Shown here in pieces: positions 52,574-61,303 of a stretch of DNA of 64,000 bases. The DNA lies in NCBI GenBank assembly GCA_964541605.1, contig CAZIQY010000003.1, forward strand, positions 1-64,000, written 5' to 3'. The notes below the pieces were generated by a model, which saw only the letters and a list, made by a program, of their open reading frames with translations, ran no database searches and had not been told where the DNA came from. Made by a program: the position numbers and the translations under genes. Source of the stretch: CAZIQY01 sp964541605. Its GTDB lineage: Bacteria > Desulfobacterota > Syntrophia > Syntrophales > UBA2185. How positions within the stretch are numbered: position 1 is the stretch's first letter; every line of letters starts with the position of its first letter.

Positions 52574-53689
52574 ATGCAATACCGATTTGAAATCTTTAAA
52601 AAAGATTCTGCAAGCGGGGCGCGGCTGGGAAGAATTTACACACCTCATGGAGAAGTCAATACCCCCGTTTTCATGCCCGTGGCAACGCAGGGTACCGTGA
52701 AGTCCCTTACACCTGAAACAGCCAGGAAACTTGGCGCCGAAATGATTCTCTCAAATACCTACCACCTTTACTTGAGGCCAGGCCATGAAATCATCAACCA
52801 TGTTGGCGGTTTACATAAATTCATGAACTGGAATGCTCCAATTCTGACCGACAGCGGAGGTTTTCAAATATTCAGTCTCAGCTCTCTAAGGAAAATCACG
52901 AATGACGGTGTCATTTTTCAGTCCCACATAGACGGGTCGAGACATTTGATCACCCCTGAAGTATCAGTTGAAATTCAGGAAGCCCTCCGTTCCGATATTG
53001 TCATGTGCCTCGATGAATGCACGCCATATCCTGCCAGTCTTGAAGAATCGGCAAGATCTCTCGAATTGACATTCAACTGGGCGAGGAGATGCAAGAAAGC
53101 AAAAAAAGATAACGGGCAGGCGCTCTTCGGGATTATTCAGGGCGGTATATATCCTGCCCTTCGGCAAAATGCCATGGAAGAAATCTGCCTGAAAATCGGT
53201 TTTGACGGTTACGCCCTTGGCGGACTCAGTGTTGGCGAACCCAAGGAAATCATGTTGGAGATTGTCGAAACATCCGCACCGCATCTCCCGGAAGACAAAC
53301 CACGATATCTGATGGGAGTGGGAACTCCGGAAGACATTGTTGCATGCGTCGATTGTGGGATTGACATGTTTGATTGCGTAATTCCGACAAGATGCGCCAG
53401 GAATGGATTGTTGTTTACAAATCAAGAAAAGGTTGTTATAAAAAACGCCCGTTACAAAAATGATCATTCGCCGGTTGACAGCACATGTGATTGTTATACC
53501 TGTAGAAATTATTCACGGGCATACCTGAGGCACTTGTTTATGGCCAGAGAAATACTGGCCATGGTTTTAAATACGATTCACAATGTTCGGTATTACATGC
53601 ATCTCATGGAATGTATTAGAACTGCCATCAGAGATGGTTGCTATGCGGCTTTTAAAAAAGCGTTTATCGAGCAACAACACTTAAGTTAA
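52574..53689 (+). CDS. tgt: tRNA-guanine transglycosylase
   Basis: A 371-residue Tgt. It exchanges the guanine at position 34 of GUN anticodons for preQ1. Catalytic Asp residues lie in LTDSGGFQIFS and in the GVGTPEDIVACVDCGIDMFDCVIPTRCARNG region. The zinc site is CDCYTC...H (STCDCYTCRNY, with the following His in LRHLF). HIDGSRHLITPE is the usual substrate-recognition element. The length is standard. It lies between queA and yajC, and its stop is inside the yajC ribosome-binding region (AAGGAGG at 53688-53694). Confidence 0.95.
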   Translation: MQYRFEIFKKDSASGARLGRIYTPHGEVNTPVFMPVATQGTVKSLTPETARKLGAEMILSNTYHLYLRPGHEIINHVGGLHKFMNWNAPILTDSGGFQIFSLSSLRKITNDGVIFQSHIDGSRHLITPEVSVEIQEALRSDIVMCLDECTPYPASLEESARSLELTFNWARRCKKAKKDNGQALFGIIQGGIYPALRQNAMEEICLKIGFDGYALGGLSVGEPKEIMLEIVETSAPHLPEDKPRYLMGVGTPEDIVACVDCGIDMFDCVIPTRCARNGLLFTNQEKVVIKNARYKNDHSPVDSTCDCYTCRNYSRAYLRHLFMAREILAMVLNTIHNVRYYMHLMECIRTAIRDGCYAAFKKAFIEQQHLS

Positions 53690-53706
53690 GGAGGATATGA
53701 GAATTG

Positions 53707-54039
53707 ATGGACTTAGCCTATGCAATGGGTGGCTTCGGCGGAGGGAGCGGCGGTGGCAGTGGCGGCGGTGGAGATATTAGTTTTATCATCATGATGGCGG
53801 TCGTGTTTGCCATCTTCTACTTTCTTCTTATCAGACCGCAACAACAAAAGCAGAAAGAGCATAAAGAAATGCTCGCCAATCTCAATCACGGAGACATGGT
53901 CATGACTTCCGGAGGAATTCACGGCAAGGTCACCGCCCTGACAGATACGGTGGTTACGCTTGAAATTGCAGACAAGGTCAGAATCAAGGTGTCAAGAAAT
54001 TTCGTAGGCACCATTGTACAGAAAGCCGCAAAGGAATAA
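53707..54039 (+). CDS. yajC: Preprotein translocase subunit YajC
   Basis: A 110-residue single-span protein that associates with SecD and SecF. The membrane helix is ISFIIMMAVVFAIFYFLLIRPQQQKQKEH, with the conserved RPQQQ boundary. The soluble tail has GDMVMTSGGIHGKVTAL and KVSRNF, typical of YajC. Between the initiator region and the helix lies a run of Gly/Ser (GGFGGGSGGGSGGGGD) that is longer than in E. coli. The start is the ATG at 53707; a TTG 3 bp earlier is also usable. The gene precedes secD by 18 bp. Confidence 0.93.
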   Translation: MDLAYAMGGFGGGSGGGSGGGGDISFIIMMAVVFAIFYFLLIRPQQQKQKEHKEMLANLNHGDMVMTSGGIHGKVTALTDTVVTLEIADKVRIKVSRNFVGTIVQKAAKE

Positions 54040-54057
54040 TTTGGAAAGGAACAAAGC

Positions 54058-55659
54058 ATGCTGAAAAGTATCAAAATCAGGGCCGCCCTGGCTTGCATTG
54101 TTTTAATTGCAGGTTTATTTTTTCTCACACCCTCCCTGATGTCCAGTCTTCCTGATCTGTGGCAAAAATACCTGCCCAAGGACAAGATTCATCTCGGGCT
54201 CGATTTGCAGGGAGGGATGCATCTTGTCCTCGAAGTTGATACAGACAAGGCAACAGAAAGCGCCATGGAGAGAACCTCAAATGATTTGAAAGAAGCGTTG
54301 ATGGATAAAAAGGTTCGATTCAGACACATCGAAAGGACGAAAAATAACACCATTTCTCTTGAATTGCCTGACAGCGCTTCGAGAGCCGCATTTGAAAAAG
54401 TCATGAAAGATCATTACCCGGACATCGAAACCACAACGTCACAAATTCGTGACGGGAACGAAACGGTTTCCCTGAAGCTGAAAGAAAAAAAAATAAATGA
54501 AATAAAAAAACTGACGATTGAACAGAGCCTTGAAACGATTCGAAATCGGGTCGATCAATTCGGAATTTCCGAACCTGAAATTATACCCCAGGGGGAAGAC
54601 CGAATCGTTATTCAGCTTCCCGGCATAAAAGACACAACAAGGGCTAAGAATCTCATCGGGAAAACGGCACTTCTGGAGTTCAAGCTGGTTGATGAAGAGC
54701 ATAGCCTTGATGATGCGCTAAGGGGCAATGTTCCCGATGGAAGTGTCATCGCTAATGAAAATCGCCTGGACAGACAATCAGGACGAAGAACCAATATCCC
54801 CATTTTACTTAAAAATAAAACCCTTCTGACCGGCGGTTACCTCGAAAGCGCCCAGGTAAAAATCGGTGATCGGTTCGGTGAACCTTATGTGGGTATAAAG
54901 TTTAACACCCAGGGCGCAAAAGACTTCGACAGAATTACCGGCGAAAACGTGAAAAAGCGCCTGGCTATCGTCCTCGATGGCATTGTCCATTCAGCGCCGG
55001 TCATTCAGGAAAGGATATCCGGCGGCGAGGCGCAGATTACAGGATCATTCACGATGGATGAAGCCAAAGATCTCGCAATTGTTTTAAGGGCAGGTGCACT
55101 TCCGGCGCCGGTCCACATTCTCGAGGAAAGAACGGTTGGACCCTCACTGGGGCAGGATTCCATCGACAAAGGATTGTGGTCAACCATTATCGGCGGCATA
55201 CTGGTGATGATCTTCATGATCGTTTATTATAAATTCTCCGGTGTCGTGGCGAACGTTGCCCTTATCATGAATATGATCGTCATCCTCGGCACGCTAGCCG
55301 CCTTCAGGGCCACTCTGACTCTTCCGGGCATTGCGGGGATTGTGCTGACGATCGGCATGGCGGTCGATGCCAATGTCCTGATCTTTGAAAGGATCAGGGA
55401 AGAGCTTCGCGCCGGAAAAACGCCGCGGGCTGCCATTGAAACAGGATACTCCAGAGCATTTCTGACTATTCTGGACACGAATGTGACCACCCTGATAGCG
55501 GCCCTGTTTCTTTTCGGATTTGGAACGGGACCGGTAAAGGGGTTCGCCGTTACACTCAGTATCGGCATCGTTGTCAGCATGTTTACGGCCATATTCGTAA
55601 CCCGGATTATCTTTGATCATTTTGTCTGGGACAGAAAAATTCAGACAGTAAGCATATAA
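54058..55659 (+). CDS. secD: Protein translocase subunit SecD
   Basis: A 533-residue SecD, which with SecF uses the proton-motive force to complete protein export across the inner membrane. The first helix is followed by GLDLQGGMHLVLEVD, the family signature. A large periplasmic P1 region follows, and the C-terminal five-helix RND domain includes GMAVDANVLIFERIREEL, with the conserved Asp and Arg residues. Length is typical of non-enteric SecD. It follows yajC by 18 bp and secF by 52 bp. Together with lepB downstream this forms an export block. Confidence 0.95.
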   Translation: MLKSIKIRAALACIVLIAGLFFLTPSLMSSLPDLWQKYLPKDKIHLGLDLQGGMHLVLEVDTDKATESAMERTSNDLKEALMDKKVRFRHIERTKNNTISLELPDSASRAAFEKVMKDHYPDIETTTSQIRDGNETVSLKLKEKKINEIKKLTIEQSLETIRNRVDQFGISEPEIIPQGEDRIVIQLPGIKDTTRAKNLIGKTALLEFKLVDEEHSLDDALRGNVPDGSVIANENRLDRQSGRRTNIPILLKNKTLLTGGYLESAQVKIGDRFGEPYVGIKFNTQGAKDFDRITGENVKKRLAIVLDGIVHSAPVIQERISGGEAQITGSFTMDEAKDLAIVLRAGALPAPVHILEERTVGPSLGQDSIDKGLWSTIIGGILVMIFMIVYYKFSGVVANVALIMNMIVILGTLAAFRATLTLPGIAGIVLTIGMAVDANVLIFERIREELRAGKTPRAAIETGYSRAFLTILDTNVTTLIAALFLFGFGTGPVKGFAVTLSIGIVVSMFTAIFVTRIIFDHFVWDRKIQTVSI

Positions 55660-55711
55660 AGAGTACGGATCGCCCTTTGGCCTTTGGCCATGAGCATATC
55701 AGGAGATACAC

Positions 55712-56620
55712 ATGGAACTCATAAAATCGGGAAGCAATATCAATTTCGTCGGAAAGATGAAAATGGCCTCTATTTTATCTTTTGCCATGATCATCATCAG
55801 CATCGCTTCAGTGATCCTGCATGGCGGTCTCAATTACGGTATCGATTTTGCCGGGGGCGCCCTGGTGCAAATCAAATTTCATCAGGAACCGTCCATCGAT
55901 AGCGTCCGGAGTGCCTTTAAAAACATTGGTCTCGAAAACAGCATCATCCAGTCATTTGGCCCGAATGAGGTTGTCGTCCGGGCAGCCGAATCATCCACTG
56001 ACCCAAAAGGATTGACCGGAAGAATTGATGATGCCCTGACAACTGCCTTCGCCAAGGGAAGCTATGAAATCAGAAGGGTTGAGGTCGTGGGACCAAAAGT
56101 CGGAAAGGACCTGACCAGAAAGGCTATTCTTGCCATTGTGTTTTCCTGGATCGGCATGCTTATCTACATTGCATGGCGGTTTGAATTTCGCTACGCAGTC
56201 GGGGGAATCCTCGCACTGGTGCATGATGTGATCATTACAATCGGTGCTTTTTCAATTTTAAATAAGGAATTTGATCTTACCATTATAGCTGCACTGCTGA
56301 CAATCATCGGGTACTCGATCAATGACACCATTGTTGTTTTTGACAGGATCAGGGAAAACACACGGAAGAATATTAAACAGAGTCTTGGTGACACCATCAA
56401 TATGAGCGTAAATCAGACCCTGAGCAGAACGATTCTGACGGCTCTTACCGTTTTCATCGTCGTCGTTGTCCTGTTCTTTTTCGGCGGCGCCGTAATTCAT
56501 GATTTTGCCTTCGCCTTGCTTGTCGGTGTGGTCGTCGGTACATATTCATCCATATTCATCGCGAGCCCCATCATCCTGGTCTGGGAAAAAATCAGACCAA
56601 ATATAAAAAGGAAGAAATAA
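55712..56620 (+). CDS. secF: Protein translocase subunit SecF
   Basis: A 302-residue SecF with six membrane helices. The signatures are LNYGIDFAGGALVQI near the start and YSINDTIVVFDRIREN in helix 4, with the conserved Asp-Arg pair. It pairs with SecD upstream. A short spacer with a GGAGATA site precedes the start (55712). It is followed by a DUF456 gene that begins 1 bp after the stop, so that protein is translated from the same message. Confidence 0.95.
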   Translation: MELIKSGSNINFVGKMKMASILSFAMIIISIASVILHGGLNYGIDFAGGALVQIKFHQEPSIDSVRSAFKNIGLENSIIQSFGPNEVVVRAAESSTDPKGLTGRIDDALTTAFAKGSYEIRRVEVVGPKVGKDLTRKAILAIVFSWIGMLIYIAWRFEFRYAVGGILALVHDVIITIGAFSILNKEFDLTIIAALLTIIGYSINDTIVVFDRIRENTRKNIKQSLGDTINMSVNQTLSRTILTALTVFIVVVVLFFFGGAVIHDFAFALLVGVVVGTYSSIFIASPIILVWEKIRPNIKRKK

Positions 56621-56621
56621 T

Positions 56622-57134
56622 TTGTCCCCGCTTGAAATTACAGGAATAACCCTTTTTCTTCTTGTTCTTTTCGCGGGTATCTTCTCCATTGTTTTGGGCA
56701 TGCCGGGGACGGTTATTATTCTTATCGATGCAATTCTGTACGCATTCTTTACGGGGTTTGATAAAATCGGTTTCAAAGTTCTGATTATTCTGCTCGTCAT
56801 TTCTCTGTTGGCAGAGGCCCTTGATTTTGCACTGGGAATGGCGGGCGCGGCCAGATATGGAACTTCGGGCAAGGGGATATGGGCTTCCCTGATTGGCGGC
56901 GTAATCGGCGCCATCGTCATGACACCGGTTCTTTTTGGTTTTGGCACCATAATGGGAAGTTTCCTGGGAGGATTTACAGGTATTCTGATAGTAGAGTTAA
57001 TCCATCAGGGCCAGTTGAAACCGGCGCTCCGTGCCGGATATGGCGTCATGTTGGGAAAGTTTACCGGAATGCTTGTTAAAGGATTTTTCGCCCTCGTGAT
57101 GATCACCATTACTCTGATAAATATATATTCATAA
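56622..57134 (+). CDS. DUF456 family membrane protein
   Basis: A 170-residue polytopic membrane protein of the DUF456 family with four to five helices. It has glycine-rich turns such as GMPGTVIILIDAILYAFFTG and GSFLGGFTGILIVEL. The family has no assigned function. Translation most likely starts at TTG 56622, because an AGGAAG site lies 7 bp upstream and no ATG is near; this is an unusual start. Its position between secF and lepB is suggestive of envelope or export work, but many DUF456 genes are elsewhere. It ends 12 bp before lepB. Confidence 0.8.
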   Translation: MSPLEITGITLFLLVLFAGIFSIVLGMPGTVIILIDAILYAFFTGFDKIGFKVLIILLVISLLAEALDFALGMAGAARYGTSGKGIWASLIGGVIGAIVMTPVLFGFGTIMGSFLGGFTGILIVELIHQGQLKPALRAGYGVMLGKFTGMLVKGFFALVMITITLINIYS

Positions 57135-57146
57135 AGGAATCTGTTG

Positions 57147-57758
57147 ATGACCAAAACAAAATCCAAGTTTCAGGAATACGCCGAGGCAATCATTATAGCC
57201 ATACTGATTGCCCTTTTTATCAGAACCTTTGTGGTTCAGGCCTTTAAAATTCCCTCGGGATCCATGAAACAGACGTTTCAAATCGGCGATCATATTCTGG
57301 TAAGCAAATTCATTTATGGCATAAAGATACCCTTGATCAGAAAAACCCTTATACCCATCAATGACCCCAAGAGAGGAGATATCGTCGTCTTTATCTACCC
57401 GGAAGACAGATCCAAGGATTTCATTAAACGGGTTATCGGGATCGGCGGCGACACGATAGAAATCAGAAACAAAAAAATATTCCTGAATGGATTGCCATAC
57501 AGCGATTCCTACGCGATTTATTCAGATGACTTTATCATTCCGGCTTCCATACAGCCCCGTGACAATTTCGGACCTGTCACCGTCCGTCCGGGAACCGTTT
57601 TCGTAATGGGAGACAACAGAGATCAAAGTTATGACAGTCGGTTCTGGGGATTTGTCGATCTGAAAGACGTCATGGGAAAGGCGTTTATGATATACTGGTC
57701 ATGGGACAGGGAAAATCGCACGGTCAGATGGAATAGAATAGGCCAAATCCCCCGTTAG
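57147..57758 (+). CDS. lepB: Signal peptidase I
   Basis: A 203-residue type I signal peptidase that cleaves Sec and Tat signal peptides at the outer face of the inner membrane. The anchor helix AIIIAILIALFIRTFVV is followed at once by the catalytic Ser39 in KIPSGSM. The catalytic Lys is Lys94 in KDFIKRVIGIGGD, and the box E motif VFVMGDNRDQSYDSRFWG is complete. One membrane span is normal for the short form. The ATG at 57147 is used (AAAGGA site); a TTG lies 3 bp upstream. It is the last gene of the long plus-strand run. Confidence 0.95.
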   Translation: MTKTKSKFQEYAEAIIIAILIALFIRTFVVQAFKIPSGSMKQTFQIGDHILVSKFIYGIKIPLIRKTLIPINDPKRGDIVVFIYPEDRSKDFIKRVIGIGGDTIEIRNKKIFLNGLPYSDSYAIYSDDFIIPASIQPRDNFGPVTVRPGTVFVMGDNRDQSYDSRFWGFVDLKDVMGKAFMIYWSWDRENRTVRWNRIGQIPR

Positions 57759-57767
57759 CTTCCTCAT

Positions 57768-57809
57768 GGCTCTTCAGGAGTCAGGGGATAGAATTCTGAC
57801 TCTTGAGCC
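57768..57809. terminator. Stem-loop between convergent lepB and Nramp-like genes
   Basis: GAGTCAG/CTGACTC and an outer GGCTC/GAGCC form a long interrupted hairpin in the convergent gap. There is no strong T-run, so termination may be inefficient or Rho-assisted. Confidence 0.5.
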
Positions 57810-57867
57810 AAGACGTCTCTTCAAAATAAACGTCGCAAATCAAGCTTCCCGTCCTACTGAATCGTCT

Positions 57868-59148
57868 TTATATCAGAGATGTGAATACCATGGCGCCGGA
57901 AAGGAACATAAGGGCAATTGCGGTTGACCAAGCGATGATGTTCATAACCGGTCCATTGGTATATTCCCCCATAATCTGCCGGTCATTGATAAGAAGCAGC
58001 ATGAATATCAGCACAAAAGGAAGCAACATCCCATTGATAACCTGAGAATAAAACATGATGGAAATCAAGGGGATGTCAGGCATGAGGATGATGCCTGCCC
58101 CCAAAAAGATCATGAGAGAGTAAAGACCATAGAATTGCGGCGCTCCCGTAAATCTATGATTAAGACTTGATTCCCATCCAAAAGCCTCACAGATCGTATA
58201 AGCTGTGGAGAGAGGAAGAATGGAAGCTGCAAACAGAGACGCGTTGAGAAGGCCGAATGCAAACAGCCACGAGCAGTATTGCCCTGCCAGTGGCGCCAGA
58301 GCAAGTGCCGCATCCTTGGCGGTTTCGATTTTTATACCGTTTTGATAGAGGGTAACTGCACAGAGCATAATAATGAAAAACGCTACCACGTTGACCATAA
58401 TGGATCCAAATATCACATCCACGCGGGCGTACTTGTAATCCCTGGCCTTAAGACCCTTGTCGACAATGGAAGACTGCAGATAGAATTGCATCCAGGGCGC
58501 AATGGTCGTCCCGACGACTCCTATGGTCATGGTGAGGAAGCGGGGATCAAATTTCAGGGTTGGCGTAATAACGGCTAAACCGATCTGTCCCCAGTCCGGC
58601 TTCCCCATGAATCCCGAGACAATATACGCCAGATAAAACAGACAAGCGGCGAGGAATGCCTTCTCTACGGATTTGTAACTTCCTTTTACAACCAGCCACC
58701 AGACAAATAGTGCGGCAACAGGAACCGATGTATACTTACTTATGCCGAAGATTTCCAAACTGGCCGCCACCCCGGCGAATTCTGCGATCGTGTTGCCCAG
58801 ATTTGCGATAAACAGAACGATCATCAAATAAAAGGTCACCCTGGCGCCGAAACGTTCGCGGATCAGGTCGGAAAGTCCCTTGCCGGAAACAACGCCCATA
58901 CGGGCACACATTTCCTGAATGATGATAAGGACAACGGTAATGGGAATCAGCGTCCAGAGAAGGGAAAGGCCGAATTCGGACCCCGCTAGAGAATAGGTGG
59001 TGATGCCGCCGGCATCATTATCGACATTGGAGGTAATAATTCCCGGGCCGACAAGGGCAAAAAATAAACCCAGCGATCTCCAGGAACGCCTGCGAAAAAT
59101 ACTTGTAAACATGTCCCGGATTGATGTTTTGGCTTTTTTTTCAGACAT
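57868..59148 (-). CDS. Nramp-like divalent metal transporter (non-canonical motif)
   Basis: A 426-residue Nramp-superfamily transporter with about eleven helices. The first helix reads GPGIITSNVDNDAGGITTYS in place of the canonical DPGN motif. TM6 has TTIAPWMQFYLQSS instead of the metal-binding MPH. Both differ from Mn/Fe Nramps and are nearer to, though not identical with, the magnesium-type NRMT members (DPSGI). Metal choice therefore cannot be taken from the family name; Mg2+ is a reasonable guess. It follows by 34 bp a gene for a soluble MgtE-N/CBS protein, which looks like its regulatory partner. Confidence 0.82.
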   Translation of the reverse strand: MSEKKAKTSIRDMFTSIFRRRSWRSLGLFFALVGPGIITSNVDNDAGGITTYSLAGSEFGLSLLWTLIPITVVLIIIQEMCARMGVVSGKGLSDLIRERFGARVTFYLMIVLFIANLGNTIAEFAGVAASLEIFGISKYTSVPVAALFVWWLVVKGSYKSVEKAFLAACLFYLAYIVSGFMGKPDWGQIGLAVITPTLKFDPRFLTMTIGVVGTTIAPWMQFYLQSSIVDKGLKARDYKYARVDVIFGSIMVNVVAFFIIMLCAVTLYQNGIKIETAKDAALALAPLAGQYCSWLFAFGLLNASLFAASILPLSTAYTICEAFGWESSLNHRFTGAPQFYGLYSLMIFLGAGIILMPDIPLISIMFYSQVINGMLLPFVLIFMLLLINDRQIMGEYTNGPVMNIIAWSTAIALMFLSGAMVFTSLI

Positions 59149-59182
59149 GATTGTGTACCACCATCTTCATCCATCGTCGCTA

Positions 59183-60445
59183 TTACCTCAGTTGAGGGGC
59201 TACCACCTCAAGAAGATTTTTAAAAATGATGACCCCCTCGATCCTGTTCGTTTCATCTACGACAGGTATGGCCATAATGCCATATTTGGTGAAATGTTCC
59301 GCAATCTTTTCTTTATCTTCGTCAAGAAACACGGAAACAACCCGTGTATCCATCAAGTCAGAAAGTCGGGTCTCGGGAGAAGCAACCAGAAGCTCACGGA
59401 GACTGAGCATACCTAAGAGATGTTCCTCATCATCAACCACATAGAGATAATAGATGAAGTCCATATCCTCAGCTTCTTTACGGATACATTCGAGTGCCTC
59501 TCCGGCGGTTTTTGTGGGTGCAAAACATAAAAACGACGTCGTCATCAGCCCTCCCGCTGTCTCCTCCGGATGGGCCAGCAATTCCTTAACGTCTTCAGCG
59601 ATATCCCGTTCCATCTCCATCAGAATGTCTTCCGCCCTATCTTTCGGGAGGTCTCCCAGAAGATCCGCAGCTTCGCTGAGAGACATCTCCTCTATGATAT
59701 CAGAAGCTTCAGCAACTTCCATGTCCTTGATCAGGCTCACCTGAATTTTGGGATCCGTTTCCTCAAGGGTCTCAGCGGCTGTCTCCACATCAAGTGACTG
59801 AAACACAGCGGTTCTTTTGTGTATATCCAGGTCCTCGATGATATCGGCGAGATCCGCCGGATGCAGCTGGACGAGACGATTCTGGGCGATCTTCAGACGC
59901 AGGAGATCCGGTGAAGAAAGGGGCTGCACAAACTTCCAGGAGATAAATTGATCCGACAGGGAATAATCAAACAATCCATGCAAGACAGCATCCGTCGATC
60001 TTTCCAGACCCACGCGCCTCATCAAGCCGCGAAACCCGACATCCACATGCACCAGATGAAGGCTTTTATGGGCTTTGAGAAACTGGAGATCATTCACCCG
60101 GCGAATCTTGGCGCCATCGGTATCGACAATCTGCTTGTCCAGCAGGGATTCTTTCAAAAAGATTTCCCCCTCGCGTAGCGAAGGTTCGCGGAAATCACCC
60201 TCGATGGCGGAATTGACGACAAGTTCATCATTACCCTCAACAAACTTGTGCCATCCAAGGAGATACGGCACTTTCCTGTCCTTCCACAGCAAAAGGACAT
60301 ATGTCACAACCGGATATGGTTCCCAATCAAGATTGGCGACAAGGTCCAGGACCTTTCCCACTTGACGACCTTCTTTGTCCACCACTTTCTTTCCAAGTAT
60401 CCGGCTTAAAAATAAAAAAACCTGTGGTTCGGAATATATCACCAT
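59183..60445 (-). CDS. PRC-barrel / MgtE-N / CBS domain protein (soluble)
   Basis: A 420-residue soluble protein. Residues 1-170 hold two PRC-barrel-like segments (ILGKKVVDKEGRQVGKVLDL and LLDKQIVDTDGAKIRRVNDL). About 190-310 is the MgtE N-terminal superhelical domain (LHPADLADIIEDL, DLPKDRAEDILMEM), with the ETAGGLMTT motif entering a tandem CBS pair (310-415). MgtE channels have these cytoplasmic domains fused to a pore; here the pore is missing. The Nramp-like gene follows at 34 bp. A GGAGGT site precedes the start. A Mg2+-sensing regulator of that transporter is the obvious model, by inference. Confidence 0.85.
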   Translation of the reverse strand: MVIYSEPQVFLFLSRILGKKVVDKEGRQVGKVLDLVANLDWEPYPVVTYVLLLWKDRKVPYLLGWHKFVEGNDELVVNSAIEGDFREPSLREGEIFLKESLLDKQIVDTDGAKIRRVNDLQFLKAHKSLHLVHVDVGFRGLMRRVGLERSTDAVLHGLFDYSLSDQFISWKFVQPLSSPDLLRLKIAQNRLVQLHPADLADIIEDLDIHKRTAVFQSLDVETAAETLEETDPKIQVSLIKDMEVAEASDIIEEMSLSEAADLLGDLPKDRAEDILMEMERDIAEDVKELLAHPEETAGGLMTTSFLCFAPTKTAGEALECIRKEAEDMDFIYYLYVVDDEEHLLGMLSLRELLVASPETRLSDLMDTRVVSVFLDEDKEKIAEHFTKYGIMAIPVVDETNRIEGVIIFKNLLEVVAPQLR

Positions 60446-60574
60446 AAAAAATTACCTCCAGGCTTTTTTGCCTATAGCACTATTGAATACATTAAAAAAG
60501 CTTTTTTTATCAACATCGATGTGATATAAAAGAAGACAACGTAAATACAATAAACGAACCTGAAGAGGTTCAGC

Positions 60575-60610
60575 ACCCTTTTAATTTGATCCCGAGAGAT
60601 TGAAAAAGGT
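60575..60610 (+). promoter_or_regulatory. PyrR-binding RNA hairpin of the pyr leader
   Basis: The loop sequence GATCCCGAGAGATT (60588-60601) matches the PyrR-binding consensus (A/G-UCC-N-G-N-GAG). It is held by a stem of ACC-TTTT with AAAA-GGT (60575-60582 with 60604-60610). Together with the downstream terminator it forms a classic PyrR attenuation leader. Confidence 0.75.
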
Positions 60611-60649
60611 TATGTCATGCAAAAAAATATTTTGTCTGTCACCTTGTCG

Positions 60650-60680
60650 GCCTTCCTGTTTCTTTGGGAAGGCTTTTTTA
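60650..60680 (+). terminator. Attenuator of the pyr operon
   Basis: GCCTTCC (60650-60656) pairs with GGAAGGC (60667-60673), followed by six T (60674-60679). It lies between the PyrR-binding hairpin and pyrR, so it should terminate when UMP-bound PyrR holds the upstream hairpin. Confidence 0.85.
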
Positions 60681-60708
60681 TTATATTTCATGTGATCAGA
60701 GGGAGCTG

Positions 60709-61254
60709 ATGGAGAAGAAAAAGAAGATCGTTATGGATCCGGAAGGGATTGACCGTTCTCTTACCAGAATTGCGTATGAAATTCTGGAAAAAAATAAGGG
60801 CGTCGCAAACCTTTGCATTGTGGGAATCAGGACCGGAGGTGTTTACCTTGCGGAAAGGTTGAAGAACAAGATTTCGAAGATTGAGGGAATAGATGTTCCT
60901 ATCGGGATTCTTGATATTACCCTGTATCGGGATGATCTGCGGATGGGCAACAAGAAGCCGAGACCCGAAAAAACGGATATTCCATTTTCACTGGATGATA
61001 AAAAAGTTATCCTCGTTGATGACGTTCTCTTTACAGGACGAACAATCCGTGCAGCTATGGATGCTCTCATCGACTTCGGAAGACCGAGGTCGATACAGCT
61101 TGCGGTTCTGATCGACAGGGGACATCGTGAACTCCCCATCAGGGCTGATTTTGTTGGGAAAAATCTTCCTTCCTCATTATGGGAGTCCGTTGTTGTCAAC
61201 CTCACTGAAAAAACCGGAATGGATGAAGTCATCATTCAAGTCAGTAACGTATGA
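60709..61254 (+). CDS. pyrR: PyrR bifunctional attenuator protein / uracil phosphoribosyltransferase
   Basis: A 181-residue PyrR. It binds pyr-leader RNA when UMP is high, promoting termination, and has uracil phosphoribosyltransferase activity. The PRPP-binding motif is VILVDDVLFTGRTIRAAMDAL. The RNA-binding basic face includes RDDLRMGNKKPRPEKTDIPF, near the family consensus. The ATG at 60709 has a GGGAG site and gives the usual family length of about 180 residues; an upstream in-frame start at 60664 would extend into the attenuator tail. It leads the pyrR-pyrB-pyrC run. Confidence 0.95.
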   Translation: MEKKKKIVMDPEGIDRSLTRIAYEILEKNKGVANLCIVGIRTGGVYLAERLKNKISKIEGIDVPIGILDITLYRDDLRMGNKKPRPEKTDIPFSLDDKKVILVDDVLFTGRTIRAAMDALIDFGRPRSIQLAVLIDRGHRELPIRADFVGKNLPSSLWESVVVNLTEKTGMDEVIIQVSNV

Positions 61255-61303
61255 TGAACCGAAAGCAACCCGCATACTATAATCATGTATTCGAGGTCCC
61301 ATC

